DNA of 64,000 bases from Bacteroidia bacterium (GCA_030433355.1 JAUIMG010000013.1:22323-86322); one strand, 5' to 3'; shown: positions 17,869 to 27,672, numbered from the stretch's first letter. Notes: generated by a model not told the origin, from the sequence alone. Made by a program: numbers and translations.

Positions 17869-19590
17869 TTAACGTGTAAATTCTGCTTGATATTCGGTTT
17901 TGTTTCCTACCTTGTCTGTAACTACTAGCTTAAAATGATGTTTTCCGCTACTAATTAAATCATCAAAATAATAAGTAAGGAGATCGTTTTTTGCATCATA
18001 TTCCATCAAAATCCATTTATCGTCAATTGTTCCATTATAATTTTCTATACCAGATAGGTTGTCAGAGATTTTTATGGTAATAGACCATTTTGAATTCATT
18101 TTAGCACCAGGGTAGATATTGATAGGGTCTATCTTGGGATTTATAGTATCAATCGCAATGGCGTAGCCACCAAAACTTCTTGTTCTCACACTTATATTTT
18201 CTCCATTCCAATTGCCCCCTTCTGCATAAAATGAGTTGCCATCTGTTGTGCTTACTATTAATGCTTTATCCCTTAATCTAAGGGGAACATCAATTCCTTT
18301 AATTGAAAGATGAGTATAAGAATGTAAAGGTGTATAGGGATTATGAAGCCAATAGATATCACTAATTGTTTTGTTATTCTTTTCTTCTACTCTATATTCA
18401 AAATATATATCCTCATACAGAACACCTCGAGGTAGTTTTAATAAGATTTCATCTTCTAAAAAGGTATTTTCTTCTGTATGGGGGAAAAAGCGAATTTTTT
18501 TTTGTCCAATGGTTGACTCACTTTTAGCAATGATATCTGAATTTGCCTGAACTTCGAAATCAAGCTTTGATTTATTACCATTCAAATCCAGTAAAGTATA
18601 TGTGAATTGATGTTTTTCCTTATCATTAAATTCCACTATTCCACTGTTTTTAACTTCATTGTAAAAACGAAGTTTATTACCTGCTAGAACATAACTTCTT
18701 TGATATCTTCTTCTATATTTAGCATAGGATGGGTAATCGATATGCGCATTAATATATCTTCCTTCATGGAAGGCAAATTCATCTATTTCTTGTTCAAAAA
18801 TTAAATCATCATCAAACTCTAAACTTATTTTATATATACCATACTTGTTTGAAGTAAAGTCCATTCTGTCTACTGCCATAATTCCAACACCAATTTTGCC
18901 ATTTACTAAAATAGGGTTGTCGTATTTTAATTTATAATATCCATTACTTCCAACAGCAGTAAACTCTTTCATTTTATTAGCGCCATTTACTGATGCATCT
19001 TTATCTAAAGGATAAAGCGCAATACTTAATACTTGGGGTTTTATTGCATCTTTAATATCAAAACCGAAAAATAATGGATTGATAGTATGTTCACTTTTTG
19101 TATCTCTAATCTCAAAGTGTAAATGAGGTCCTCCTGAACCACCTGTGTTTCCTGAATAAGCAATTAGTTCTCCTTTTTTTACTTGAAATTTAAATGGAGG
19201 AGGAAATAGTTGAATAGCAAAACTTTCTTTTTTATACTGTTCCGCTTTAACATATTCTGTAATCCTATCGCTATACTTTTTCAAATGTCCATAAACTGAG
19301 GTGTAACCATTAGGGTGTGTAATATAAATTGCATTTCCATAACCATATGGAGAAACTTTAATCCTGCTTACAAATCCATCCGCTACAGCATAAACTTTCT
19401 TACCTTCAACACCTTGGGTTTTAATATCTAATCCGGCATGAAAGTGATTAGATCTTAATTCACCAAAATTTCCACTTAAAACGAGTGGTATATCTAAAGG
19501 GGATCGAAAATAATTTTGAGGGTATTCTTGACTTTTTAGGTTAAAGGAAACTAGAAAAGTAAAAAGGAGAGAGTAGCGAAATAAAGTCAT
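17869..19590 (-). CDS. M23-family metallopeptidase, secreted
   Basis: The 573-residue protein has a signal peptide (about 1-20) and an N-terminal LytM/M23 domain: GNFGELRSNHFHAGLDI with zinc ligands His51 and Asp55, a GYGNAIYITHPNGYTSVYGH block, and GGSGGPHLHFEIRD carrying the HxH pair. All expected ligands are present, so an active peptidoglycan endopeptidase is likely. Residues after about 180 form a long beta-rich C-terminal part with Ig-like stretches (ISDNLSGIENYNGTIDDKW, VTDKVGNKTEYQ), much longer than in simple lysostaphin-type enzymes. It follows a -7 box at 19615-19622. Confidence 0.9.
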   Translation of the reverse strand: MTLFRYSLLFTFLVSFNLKSQEYPQNYFRSPLDIPLVLSGNFGELRSNHFHAGLDIKTQGVEGKKVYAVADGFVSRIKVSPYGYGNAIYITHPNGYTSVYGHLKKYSDRITEYVKAEQYKKESFAIQLFPPPFKFQVKKGELIAYSGNTGGSGGPHLHFEIRDTKSEHTINPLFFGFDIKDAIKPQVLSIALYPLDKDASVNGANKMKEFTAVGSNGYYKLKYDNPILVNGKIGVGIMAVDRMDFTSNKYGIYKISLEFDDDLIFEQEIDEFAFHEGRYINAHIDYPSYAKYRRRYQRSYVLAGNKLRFYNEVKNSGIVEFNDKEKHQFTYTLLDLNGNKSKLDFEVQANSDIIAKSESTIGQKKIRFFPHTEENTFLEDEILLKLPRGVLYEDIYFEYRVEEKNNKTISDIYWLHNPYTPLHSYTHLSIKGIDVPLRLRDKALIVSTTDGNSFYAEGGNWNGENISVRTRSFGGYAIAIDTINPKIDPINIYPGAKMNSKWSITIKISDNLSGIENYNGTIDDKWILMEYDAKNDLLTYYFDDLISSGKHHFKLVVTDKVGNKTEYQAEFTR

Positions 19591-19614
19591 TAATATCTAA
19601 GAATTTTATACACA

Positions 19615-19622
19615 CAAATTTA
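19615..19622 (-). promoter_or_regulatory. -7 promoter box (TAAATTTG) for the M23 gene
   Basis: Exact minus-strand TAnnTTTG match 24 bases before the ATG at 19590. No clear -33 box. Confidence 0.45.
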
Positions 19623-19662
19623 GGGAATGAATATTGAGATATATAAAATAAAACGATAGCTA

Positions 19663-19693
19663 TTTTGAGAGGTTTAAAAAATGATTAGCTTTG
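19663..19693 (+). promoter_or_regulatory. Complete promoter for coiled-coil/zapA genes
   Basis: TTTTG at 19663-19667, an 18-base spacer and TAGCTTTG at 19686-19693 match both elements of the Bacteroidota housekeeping promoter (-33 TTTG, -7 TAnnTTTG). This is the best two-element match in the window. The ATG follows 29 bases later. Confidence 0.65.
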
Positions 19694-19722
19694 TATAGAA
19701 CTATAAATTAAGCGTGTTCTAT

Positions 19723-20007
19723 ATGACTGATTTAGCTGAATCTTTGGAAGCTATTGAATTGAAAATCGATAAGTTGATTGAGAAAAAGAAACAGTTAGAA
19801 ATAGAAGTTAGTCGCCTTAATAGTATAAATCAAGAGCTTCAAAAAAAGGAGTCTGATTTAGAAAAAAAGATTTTTAGCTTAAGTGAAGAAAATAAAATCT
19901 TGAAGATTGCAGGTAACACAAATACAGGTGATTCAAAAGATATGAAGCTAAAAATCAACGAGATGATACGGGAGGTTGATAAGTGCTTAGCACAACTAAA
20001 CCAGTAA
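19723..20007 (+). CDS. Small coiled-coil protein preceding zapA (ZapB-like in layout)
   Basis: From ATG 19723 the product is 94 residues (a GTG nine bases earlier is possible but sits too close to the promoter to be favoured). Residues about 5-65 are one continuous coiled coil rich in Lys/Glu/Leu heptads (IDKLIEKKKQLEIEVSRLNS), and the end is a short helix. Its size, coiled-coil content and position directly in front of zapA recall ZapB, which bridges ZapA to the division ring in gammaproteobacteria, but I see no sequence signature for ZapB and treat that as an analogy. The genes lie in the same frame and are 6 bases apart. Confidence 0.75.
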   Translation: MTDLAESLEAIELKIDKLIEKKKQLEIEVSRLNSINQELQKKESDLEKKIFSLSEENKILKIAGNTNTGDSKDMKLKINEMIREVDKCLAQLNQ

Positions 20008-20013
20008 TTTGAA

Positions 20014-20298
20014 TTGAAAGAATTATCAATAAAAGTCAATATAGCCAATCGCATTTACCCGATGGTGATAAAACAAGAAGAGGAAGAGGGTATTAGAAGG
20101 GCTGTAAAAGAGATTAACGAGAAGATCAAGGAGTATGAGCAAAGTTATGCTGTGCAAGACAAACAGGATCTTTTAGCAATGTGCGCTTTGCAATATGCCA
20201 CTGAGGCTAAATCGTTTGAAGGAAAGACTATCATTGATGAAGAAAATATAAGAGAAAGACTGGAGAAGTTGGATAAATATATTGCTGAAAACTTATAA
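20014..20298 (+). CDS. zapA: Cell division protein ZapA
   Basis: The 94-residue product starts with TTG (there is an in-frame stop at 20005 and no ATG before the domain) and reads (M)KELSIKVNIANRIYPMVIK, EEEGIRRAVKEINEKIKEYE and ALQYATEAKSFEGK. This is the ZapA pattern: a short beta N-terminal domain and a long dimerising helix. ZapA binds FtsZ and promotes protofilament bundling at midcell. It is followed by a putative 6S RNA and rny, a linkage that echoes the zapA-ssrS order of E. coli. Confidence 0.88.
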   Translation: MKELSIKVNIANRIYPMVIKQEEEEGIRRAVKEINEKIKEYEQSYAVQDKQDLLAMCALQYATEAKSFEGKTIIDEENIRERLEKLDKYIAENL

Positions 20299-20360
20299 CG
20301 TTCTTTAAAATAATTTGTCGAAAGACAAGCATTAATTTGCCCGTGCATTTTGTTATGTTT

Positions 20361-20520
20361 GGTAAACTCAACAGTTTAAAAAACATGAGTTAAGCTTAGT
20401 GGTGTTAAAAACAGGCCTTATTTAATCGCACTTTCTGTGTGATGATTTTTCGCTTTTGCGAAAGACGTTGGAAGTTTGCAATACTCGGATAGCTCAAATC
20501 CTTTTATTAGGGGTTTACTC
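20361..20520 (+). ncRNA. ssrS: Candidate 6S RNA (6S-Flavo type)
   Basis: The 268-base gap between zapA and rny is too long and too structured for a plain spacer. GGTAAACTC at 20361-20369 can pair with GGGTTTACT at 20511-20519 as a closing stem; inside it are two hairpins, CGCAC/GTGTG around 20429-20443 and TTTCGC-TTTT-GCGAAA near 20448-20463. Position right after zapA is the same as for ssrS in E. coli, and Bacteroidota have a 6S family (6S-Flavo). 6S RNA mimics an open promoter and holds sigma-70-type RNA polymerase in stationary phase. The ends are approximate: a -7-like TATGTTTG at 20354-20361 would start the transcript near 20367, a TAATTTG at 20333 nearer 20346. Confidence 0.6.
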
Positions 20521-20566
20521 AGACCAACAGGATGTGCGGGTTTTTTTATTTAATTTTTTATAGAAA

Positions 20567-22108
20567 ATGGATAGTATAAGTTTAATTACAGGTTTGATAG
20601 TAGGAGCAGGGATAGGTTCTCTTATTATATTTCTACTCAACAAAAAGGCGCAGGAGAAAAAAGCTAATAATATTATTGAGGAAGCAAAAGCAGAGGCGGA
20701 AGTTGTAAAAAAGGATAAGATCTTACAGGCTAAGGAAAAGTTTTTGCAATTAAAAGAAGAACACGAAAAGGTTATTTCTAATAGAGAGAGGAAAATTTCT
20801 GATGCTGAGAATAGAGTGAAGCAAAAAGAAACGACCCTTAACAATAAGCTTCACGAGGTTAATAAAAAGGATAAAGATTTAAGTGCAACCAAAGGTAATT
20901 TGGAGAGACAGCTAGAGATTGTTAAGAAAAGACAAGAGGAACTAGATAAGAACCATAAAACACAGGTAGAATTATTAGAAAAAGCTGCAAATATTTCTGC
21001 GGAAGAAGCCAAAAGTCAGTTGGTTGAAGTATTGAAAGAAGAGGCCAAAACTGAGGCAATGGCTCATATCAAAGATACTATTGAAGAAGCTAAGATTAAC
21101 GCAAATAAAGAAGCGAGAAAAGTGGTTATTCAAACTATTCAAAGAGTAGCAACAGAGCAAGCAATAGAAAATTCAGTTTCGGTATTTAATATAGATTCTG
21201 ACGATATGAAAGGAAGAATCATTGGTAGAGAAGGAAGAAATATTAGAGCATTAGAGGCTGCAACCGGAGTAGAAATAATTGTTGACGATACACCTGAAGC
21301 CATTATTCTTTCATGCTTTGACCCTGTAAGAAGGGAAACAGCTAGATTAGCTCTTCACCAATTAGTAACAGATGGTAGAATTCACCCTGCTAGAATTGAA
21401 GAAGTAGTTAGAAAAACGAAGAAGCAATTAGAAGATGAAATCATTGATGTAGGTAAACAAACATGTATAGATCTTGGAATTCACGGTTTACATCCAGAAC
21501 TACTTAGAATGGTTGGACGTATGAAATACCGTTCTTCTTACGGACAAAACCTACTGCAACATTCAAGAGAGGTGGCTAACCTTTGCGCTACAATGGCGGC
21601 TGAATTAGGATTGAATGTTAAAATGGCAAAAAGAGCAGGACTTCTACACGATATTGGCAAAGTGCCAGATGATGAGCCAGAATTACCACATGCTATTTTA
21701 GGAATGAAGTTGGCAGAAAAGTATAAGGAGAAAGCTGAAGTATGTAACGCTATTGGTGCCCACCACGATGAAGTAGAAATGACATCATTAATATCTCCAA
21801 TTGTTCAAGTTTGTGATGCTGTTTCGGGAGCAAGACCAGGGGCTAGAAGAGAAGTAGTGGAATCTTACATAAACAGAATTAAAGAATTAGAAACATTAGG
21901 TATGTCTCATCAAGGTGTTGAAAAGGCTTATGCTATTCAAGCGGGTAGAGAATTGAGAGTAATTGTTGAAAGCGAGAAGATTGGCGATGATCAAGCGGAT
22001 AAAATATCTTTTGATATTGCTCAAAAAATTCAATCTGAAATGACATATCCTGGTCAAGTAAAAGTTACTGTAATAAGAGAGAAAAGAGCGGTCAACTACG
22101 CTAAATAA
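20567..22108 (+). CDS. rny: Ribonuclease Y
   Basis: The 513-residue length and domain order fit RNase Y: an N-terminal membrane anchor (about 4-22), a long Lys/Glu coiled coil (about 30-190), a KH domain with [20 protein letters not shown] near 211-230 including the GxxG loop GREG, and an HD phosphohydrolase domain with [23 protein letters not shown] and [10 protein letters not shown]. It is an endoribonuclease that starts mRNA decay at the inner membrane. The leader between the putative 6S RNA and the ATG includes a T-rich run (20540-20566). Convergent SRAP gene begins 1 base after the stop on the other strand. Confidence 0.95.
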   Translation: MDSISLITGLIVGAGIGSLIIFLLNKKAQEKKANNIIEEAKAEAEVVKKDKILQAKEKFLQLKEEHEKVISNRERKISDAENRVKQKETTLNNKLHEVNKKDKDLSATKGNLERQLEIVKKRQEELDKNHKTQVELLEKAANISAEEAKSQLVEVLKEEAKTEAMAHIKDTIEEAKINANKEARKVVIQTIQRVATEQAIENSVSVFNIDSDDMKGRIIGREGRNIRALEAATGVEIIVDDTPEAIILSCFDPVRRETARLALHQLVTDGRIHPARIEEVVRKTKKQLEDEIIDVGKQTCIDLGIHGLHPELLRMVGRMKYRSSYGQNLLQHSREVANLCATMAAELGLNVKMAKRAGLLHDIGKVPDDEPELPHAILGMKLAEKYKEKAEVCNAIGAHHDEVEMTSLISPIVQVCDAVSGARPGARREVVESYINRIKELETLGMSHQGVEKAYAIQAGRELRVIVESEKIGDDQADKISFDIAQKIQSEMTYPGQVKVTVIREKRAVNYAK

Positions 22109-22109
22109 G

Positions 22110-22904
22110 CTAAGGTCTTCGATTTCGGGATGGGCTTTCACCCATTCCGAAAAGTTGAATGGATTCCTTCTTTTCAAAAGCGCTTTCTTCCATTAATAAA
22201 TCTCCTTTAGGCTGGAGTATTTCTTTATTGTTTGAAGAAACTTTTTTAATGCCACTGTCAATTGGATAGGCATTCATTTTTTTAAAATCATATGGTTTTA
22301 AAAGAGCTGTTATGTCGGATAATTCTGTTTTAAGATTTAAATAATATTTATAGTCTAATGGATCTAAAATAACAGGCATTCTGTGGTGCGGAATCTTTTG
22401 CATGAGCATATTAGGAGGGCAGGTAATAATTGCAAAACTGTTTATGATCTTACCATCAATCGGGTTTATCCATTCATCATAGATTCCAGCAAAAGCAAAT
22501 GGTCTTTTCTTGTCTTTTAGGTAGACCAGATATGGTTTGTCTAATTTTTCTTTTGTAGTTCCCTCAATGAAGGCATCTGCAATGATCAAACATCTTTTAC
22601 TTCGAATGGAGCCTCTAAAGAAGGGTTTATTAATGATGCCTTTTGCACCATTGAATTCAGGGTTGTTTTCTTTATTATAATTTCCTTCAGCTCTTGCGTT
22701 AATTATAAAGGTTCTTTTTTTCGACCATTTTGGGGTAAAACCAAAATACATAAGTTGTACCTCGTCGGCTTTGTTCGAAGCTATAACAGGAGCTAATTGA
22801 CCAGCTGAAACATTGTAATTTTTTTGAATTTGGTTTTTTACTTTAACTCCAAACCTATTTTCAATTTCTTTGGCTTGTGAAACAATTACGTATCTGCCAC
22901 ACAT
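22110..22904 (-). CDS. SRAP-family (HMCES/YedK-like) abasic-site protein
   Basis: The 264-residue protein starts MCGRYVIVSQ, so Cys2 becomes the N-terminal nucleophile after Met removal, the hallmark of SRAP proteins, which form a thiazolidine crosslink with abasic sites in single-stranded DNA. INARAEG near 68-74, the ADAFIEG region with Glu114 and IPHHRMPVIL with His173/His174 complete the active-site set. The usual Glu-Trp pair after AFIE/FYE reads Glu-Gly here, a small departure. It abuts the 7TM/SpoIIE gene upstream (its ATG directly follows that stop), so they are co-transcribed. Confidence 0.9.
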   Translation of the reverse strand: MCGRYVIVSQAKEIENRFGVKVKNQIQKNYNVSAGQLAPVIASNKADEVQLMYFGFTPKWSKKRTFIINARAEGNYNKENNPEFNGAKGIINKPFFRGSIRSKRCLIIADAFIEGTTKEKLDKPYLVYLKDKKRPFAFAGIYDEWINPIDGKIINSFAIITCPPNMLMQKIPHHRMPVILDPLDYKYYLNLKTELSDITALLKPYDFKKMNAYPIDSGIKKVSSNNKEILQPKGDLLMEESAFEKKESIQLFGMGESPSRNRRP

Positions 22905-25013
22905 TTAGTCTATATTGTTAAATCTAACTTGCAGTAGGCAAACATCGTCAATCTGCTCTTCTTTTCCCTTCCACTTATCAAACTTTGTTTCTAACTCTTC
23001 AATGCTATTAGAAATTTCTAAACTTGAGGTTTCAATCAAATACTTTTTAAAATTGCTGTACTTTAATTTTTTTGCTCTTGGGCCTCCAAATTGGTCGGCA
23101 TATCCATCAGAAAAGAGATATACTTGATCTCCTTTTTGAAGCTCTATTTCATGTTTAGTGAAGGCTTTTCTATTTTCAAATTTCCCAATGGGTTGCTTAT
23201 CTCCTTTAAACTCTATTATTTCGTTATTGCGGAGTAAATAAAGTGGGTTAAAAGCACCTGAAAACTCCAATTTGTCTTTTCTATCCCATACGCAAAGAGC
23301 GATATCCATTCCATCTGAAACACTAATTGCCTTGCTACTAAACGCTTCAGTTATCATATCCGTTAAATTGTCTAGTATTTTAGCAGAATCATTCAAATGG
23401 TATTCTTTGATACATCTGTTCAAAGAATTATTCCCCAATACACTTACCATAGCCCCAGGGACACCATGTCCGGTGCAGTCGGCAACAGCAAAGTAAACTT
23501 TTTCTTTTGTGCTTTGAATCCAATAAAAATCTCCGGAAACTATGTCTTTAGGACGAAAGAACACTTCTGCTTCAATTAATTCTTGAGTTAATTCTTGAGG
23601 AGTAGGAAGAATGGCTTGTTGCAGACGTTGTGCATAGGTTATACTATTTATTATTTCTTTGTTTTGCTGCGAGAGTATTAAATTTTTATCTGAAATTTCT
23701 TGTGTTCTTTCCTTAACTTGTTTTTCAAGTTTTTCTGTCTGCTCATTTTTTAATTGATTGATCTCTTCTAATCTTTTAAAGGCTTCTTCTTGAGCCTCAA
23801 TTTTTTCTAATTGAGTTCTTCTATATCTTCCTACCATTGCAATCGATAGAAATATTACCTCTGTGGCTGATCCAATTTTGAGACTGTTATTTGCCAAGAA
23901 TTCATTTTCAATTGCATTAATATTTGAAAGAATAAAAATCACAGAACTAATTGCTAAGGCGATAAAGGCAAAAAGTATAGGAATTTCAATTCTTTGCTCT
24001 CTTTTTGATTTGATAATCAAACCTATCAAAATATACAGAATACATAGGAAGGACAGGTAGTTTAGAAAGGGAAAGCAAAATGCGTATAAAACACCTTCCG
24101 TTAAACTGATTAGTAGTGAGAAAATTAATAAACTTAACAAGAAGAAATAACCTCTCTTGTAATTGCGAAGACTATCATCAAAGCCAATGAATTTTAGCAC
24201 ATACAACATCATTCCAATCATAGAAAGAGCAGCAAACATTAATATTGCATGATTAGCCATCCAACTAGAGTCTCTCCATAGATATTGAAAAGAAAAACCA
24301 TCTAAGGATAGCTGGAACAAAGCTAAAGCCAATACATAGGAAACAAAGTAGAGGTATATTCTTTGACCAAGGGACAAGCCAAAAAGAGAAAAGAGGATAA
24401 TCACCAAAAAGAATAGACCATAATAGAAACCCAAAAAGAAGTTTTCTTTGGCTGTAAACTGACTAAAACTATCTATAGACCAAAAATGAATTGGTAAACG
24501 AACTATTTCACCATCACTTTTTATTTTGAATAATAGCTTATATTTTTTATTTGGTGAGAAATGAATATCGAATAGAAACTTTCTATTCTCCAACATTCTG
24601 CTTTCGAAAGGATAATCATCCCCAGTGATTGTCTCCTCAATAATATTTTCATCCTCATCGAGAACATAAAGAACTATCTCATTAGTCAGTGGCCGAGCTG
24701 TTTCAATGTAAAAGTTAAGTTCCTCACTGCTTGGGTTTTCTACTTGTAATTCAATCCAAAAGGTAGATTTTGTAAAATCTAGATAGGGAATCTCTGCAGA
24801 AATATCGTTCTTTTCAAAATGATACTTCTCCTTTAAAATGTCATCTAAACTCAATTCATTATTAGGGTCTTCAATAATCGTTGCTTCATTGGCAAGATGT
24901 TGACTTTTATTAATTGAGCTTAAGTCATAATATGATTCTTGGGCTGTAACTGAGTCTGTTACGAGAAAAAGTATTGTTATAAAAATAGTGATTATCCTAT
25001 ACAAATTATTCAT
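22905..25013 (-). CDS. 7TM sensor (7TMR-DISM type) with coiled coil and SpoIIE/PP2C phosphatase domain
   Basis: The 702-residue protein has a signal peptide (about 1-24), a periplasmic DISMED2-like beta domain (about 40-180, with SEELNFYIETARPLTNEIVL), seven membrane helices (about 190-395), a cytosolic coiled coil (about 400-455) and a SpoIIE domain: VFFRPKDIVSGDFYWI, VAVADCTGHGVPGAMVSVLG-like text (actual: YFAVADCTGHGVPGAMVSVL), FSGAFNPLYLLRNN, DQVYLFSDGYADQFGG. The Asp residues of GDFYW and DCTGHG are metal ligands. Such proteins usually dephosphorylate an anti-sigma-factor antagonist in response to an envelope ligand. No STAS or anti-sigma gene is nearby. It starts 14 bases after a -7 box. 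Confidence 0.88.
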   Translation of the reverse strand: MNNLYRIITIFITILFLVTDSVTAQESYYDLSSINKSQHLANEATIIEDPNNELSLDDILKEKYHFEKNDISAEIPYLDFTKSTFWIELQVENPSSEELNFYIETARPLTNEIVLYVLDEDENIIEETITGDDYPFESRMLENRKFLFDIHFSPNKKYKLLFKIKSDGEIVRLPIHFWSIDSFSQFTAKENFFLGFYYGLFFLVIILFSLFGLSLGQRIYLYFVSYVLALALFQLSLDGFSFQYLWRDSSWMANHAILMFAALSMIGMMLYVLKFIGFDDSLRNYKRGYFFLLSLLIFSLLISLTEGVLYAFCFPFLNYLSFLCILYILIGLIIKSKREQRIEIPILFAFIALAISSVIFILSNINAIENEFLANNSLKIGSATEVIFLSIAMVGRYRRTQLEKIEAQEEAFKRLEEINQLKNEQTEKLEKQVKERTQEISDKNLILSQQNKEIINSITYAQRLQQAILPTPQELTQELIEAEVFFRPKDIVSGDFYWIQSTKEKVYFAVADCTGHGVPGAMVSVLGNNSLNRCIKEYHLNDSAKILDNLTDMITEAFSSKAISVSDGMDIALCVWDRKDKLEFSGAFNPLYLLRNNEIIEFKGDKQPIGKFENRKAFTKHEIELQKGDQVYLFSDGYADQFGGPRAKKLKYSNFKKYLIETSSLEISNSIEELETKFDKWKGKEEQIDDVCLLQVRFNNID

Positions 25014-25026
25014 TTTAATGAAGACT

Positions 25027-25034
25027 CAAATATA
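25027..25034 (-). promoter_or_regulatory. -7 promoter box (TATATTTG) for the 7TM/SpoIIE and SRAP genes
   Basis: Exact minus-strand TAnnTTTG match 13 bases before the ATG at 25013. The leader would be only about 6-8 nt. Confidence 0.45.
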
Positions 25035-25104
25035 AATTAATTATTTACCTACTATTTAAACTTAGTTTAATAGAAAACTGTTTAGGTAATAGTAAATTTA
25101 TAAC

Positions 25105-26196
25105 ATGATAGGATTTCGTTTTAGCGAATTTGTTCCAACTGCTGATAATAGTACTCCATTTGAAAGATTGTTAAAGATTTTCTTAGAGTTAATGACGCAT
25201 ACGAGTGGTGATTTTGAAGAAAGTTTTAGGTGGTTAAAAGAATTAGATGATGAATATGGTTTAACTTCTCCTGAGTATACTTTAGAAGATTTTCGAAAAG
25301 ACTTAGAAGAAAAAAATTATATCAAGAAAGATGCTAATCATCAAAATGTCTTAAGTGATAAATCGGAGCAATTAATTCGGAAAAATGCGCTAGAGCAAAT
25401 ATTTGGAAGATTAAAACGAAGTGGACAAGGAAACCATAGAACACCCTTTACAGGTAAAGGAGAGGAGGAGTCGTCAGATAAGCGTCCGTTTCAATTTGGC
25501 GATACTTTAGATCAAATTGCTTTTACAGAGTCTTTTAAAAATGCACAAATAAATCAAGGGGTCGATTCCTTTCAAATGACGGAGAGGGATTTAGAAGTTA
25601 GGGAGAATTATTCAGCAGCTCAAATGTCTACCGTGTTAATGATAGATATTTCTCACTCCATGATACTATATGGAGAAGATAGAATTACTCCCGCCAAAAA
25701 AGTAGCAATGGCTCTAGCAGAGTTAATTACAAAAAAATATCCAAAGGACTCTTTAGACATAGTTGTGTTTGGAAATGATGCATGGGAAGTAAAAATAAAG
25801 GACCTTCCATATTTATCGGTTGGACCATACCACACCAATACTGTTGCAGGACTAGAATTAGCAATGGACTTATTGAGAAGAAGACGAAATGCCAATAGGC
25901 AAATCTTTATGATAACAGATGGTAAGCCTACCTGTATTATTGAAAATGGAGAATATTATCAAAATAGTTGGGGACATGATCCCAAAATCATCAATAGGAC
26001 TATTAATCTAGCCATTCAATGCCGAAAACTAAATATTCCAATCACTACTTTTATGATTGCTAAAGATCCATATTTGCAGCAATTTGTAGAGGATTTTACT
26101 GAAGCAAATAATGGTAAAGCCTTTTATTCAGATTTAAAGGGTCTAGGGGAATTTATATTTACAGATTACGAAAAGAATAAACGCAAGAGATACTAA
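25105..26196 (+). CDS. VWA-domain protein (partner of MoxR-like ATPase)
   Basis: The 363-residue soluble protein has an N-terminal region with FEESFRWLKELDDEYGLTSP and, from about 170, a von Willebrand A domain: VLMIDISHSM gives the MIDAS DxSxS, then ALAELITKKYPKDSLDIVVF, a conserved Thr in HTNTVAGLELAM and FMITDGKPTC. The Mg site looks complete. The gene abuts a MoxR-type AAA+ gene (its stop ends at 26196 and the ATG follows at 26197), the classic MoxR-VWA pair that acts as a chaperone or metal insertase. The target is not evident. Confidence 0.85.
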   Translation: MIGFRFSEFVPTADNSTPFERLLKIFLELMTHTSGDFEESFRWLKELDDEYGLTSPEYTLEDFRKDLEEKNYIKKDANHQNVLSDKSEQLIRKNALEQIFGRLKRSGQGNHRTPFTGKGEEESSDKRPFQFGDTLDQIAFTESFKNAQINQGVDSFQMTERDLEVRENYSAAQMSTVLMIDISHSMILYGEDRITPAKKVAMALAELITKKYPKDSLDIVVFGNDAWEVKIKDLPYLSVGPYHTNTVAGLELAMDLLRRRRNANRQIFMITDGKPTCIIENGEYYQNSWGHDPKIINRTINLAIQCRKLNIPITTFMIAKDPYLQQFVEDFTEANNGKAFYSDLKGLGEFIFTDYEKNKRKRY

Positions 26197-27672
26197 ATGA
26201 ATTTTAAAAAAATTAAAACTTTAGGAGAGTTAAAGAAAGCAGGGTACGTTTCTCGTTCTGTTAAAGATGAGTTAAGAGAAAACCTAATTGAAAAGCTACA
26301 AAAAGGAGAAGAGGTCTTTAAAGGTATTTACGGATATGAAGATACGGTAATTCCAAATATAGAAAGAGCCATACTCGCTAAACATAGTATCAATCTTCTT
26401 GGATTAAGAGGTCAAGCAAAAACAAAAATTGCTAGATTAATGGTGAATCTTCTAGATGAGTATATGCCAATAATTGAGGGCTCAGAAGTAAATGATGATC
26501 CCTTGGAGCCTTTATCTGCTTATGGAAAAGGAAAATTAAAAGAATTAGGAGATTCTACTCCAATAGAATGGGTAGGCAGAGAAAGAAGGTATGTAGAGAA
26601 ATTGGCTACTCCGGATGTTTCTATTGCAGACTTAATTGGAGATGTTGACCCTATTAAAGCGGCTAACTTAAAACTAGACTACTCCAATGAAAAAGTGATT
26701 CATTTCGGCTTAATTCCAAGAGCAAATAGAGGAATTTTCGTTATCAACGAATTACCTGATTTACAGGCAAGAATACAAGTTTCCCTTTTTAATATTTTAC
26801 AAGAGGGAGACATTCAGATTAGAGGGTTTCAATTAAGATTTCCCTTAGATATTCAATTTGTATTTACAGCTAATCCTGAGGATTATACAAATAGAGGATC
26901 AATTATTACTCCTTTAAAAGACAGAATTCAAAGTCAGATAATGACCCATTATCCGAAGACTATAGAATTAGCAAAAACAATTACAGAGAGTGAAGCAAAA
27001 ATAAATCAGAAGCAAAGAGACATGGTTTTAGTGCCGGAAATCTTAAAAGACTTATTAGAGCAAATTGCTATTGAAGCAAGAACTAGTGAGTATGTCGACG
27101 AGAAGTCTGGTGTTTCTGCAAGACTTTCTATTTCGGCTTTAGAAACATTAGTTAGTGCGGCTGAAAGAAGAGCACTATTAAATAAGGAGAAAAAAACAAC
27201 TGCGAGGATAAGCGATTTAATGACAGTTATTCCTGCAATGATTGGGAAAATTGAAATGGTTTATGAAGGAGAGCAAGAGGGAGCAGTAAATGTTAGTTAC
27301 GCATTGATAAGAGCAGCATTGAGAAGTCAATCTTTAAATTACTTTCCTGAATTAAAAGACTTAAAGAAGAGTAAAAACGAACAATCTTCGGAATATGATT
27401 CAATAAAAACATGGTTTTCTGCTAATCAAGTCGACTTTCTAAATGATTGGCCTACCAAGATTTACGAAGAGAAATTGAATAAAATCGATGGTTTATCAAG
27501 TTTGATTCAATCAAAATTCCCAACTTTGCCTAAAGAAGGTAAGGTGCTAATGATGGAGTATTTACTTCATGCAATGGCTGAGTATTCTTACTTAAATAAA
27601 AAATATTTAGAAAAGAGTTTTCAGTTTGGGGATCTTTTTGCATCGATTTTTAATAATTCAGAAGATGAATAA
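26197..27672 (+). CDS. MoxR-like AAA+ ATPase (magnesium-chelatase type)
   Basis: The 491-residue protein contains an AAA+ core: Walker A-like GLRGQAKTKIAR near 69-80 (GxxGxAKT, the usual Gly before Lys being Ala), Walker B-like GIFVINELPDL (Asn in place of the first acidic residue), sensor I FVFTANPEDYTNRG and an ITPLKDRIQSQI arginine-finger region, followed by a lid with SARLSISALETLVSA. The substitutions are what I recall for this Bacteroidota subgroup often named magnesium chelatase, though nothing suggests chlorophyll chemistry. It is downstream of the VWA partner and upstream of two lipoprotein genes, one overlapping it by 8 bases. Whether it hydrolyses ATP normally is worth testing. Confidence 0.85.
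   Translation: MNFKKIKTLGELKKAGYVSRSVKDELRENLIEKLQKGEEVFKGIYGYEDTVIPNIERAILAKHSINLLGLRGQAKTKIARLMVNLLDEYMPIIEGSEVNDDPLEPLSAYGKGKLKELGDSTPIEWVGRERRYVEKLATPDVSIADLIGDVDPIKAANLKLDYSNEKVIHFGLIPRANRGIFVINELPDLQARIQVSLFNILQEGDIQIRGFQLRFPLDIQFVFTANPEDYTNRGSIITPLKDRIQSQIMTHYPKTIELAKTITESEAKINQKQRDMVLVPEILKDLLEQIAIEARTSEYVDEKSGVSARLSISALETLVSAAERRALLNKEKKTTARISDLMTVIPAMIGKIEMVYEGEQEGAVNVSYALIRAALRSQSLNYFPELKDLKKSKNEQSSEYDSIKTWFSANQVDFLNDWPTKIYEEKLNKIDGLSSLIQSKFPTLPKEGKVLMMEYLLHAMAEYSYLNKKYLEKSFQFGDLFASIFNNSEDE

Noticed and set aside
22127..22148. Hairpin GGGATGGG/CCCATTCC at the rny-SRAP junction as a terminator
   Set aside because: No T-run follows on either strand and it lies in the SRAP coding end.
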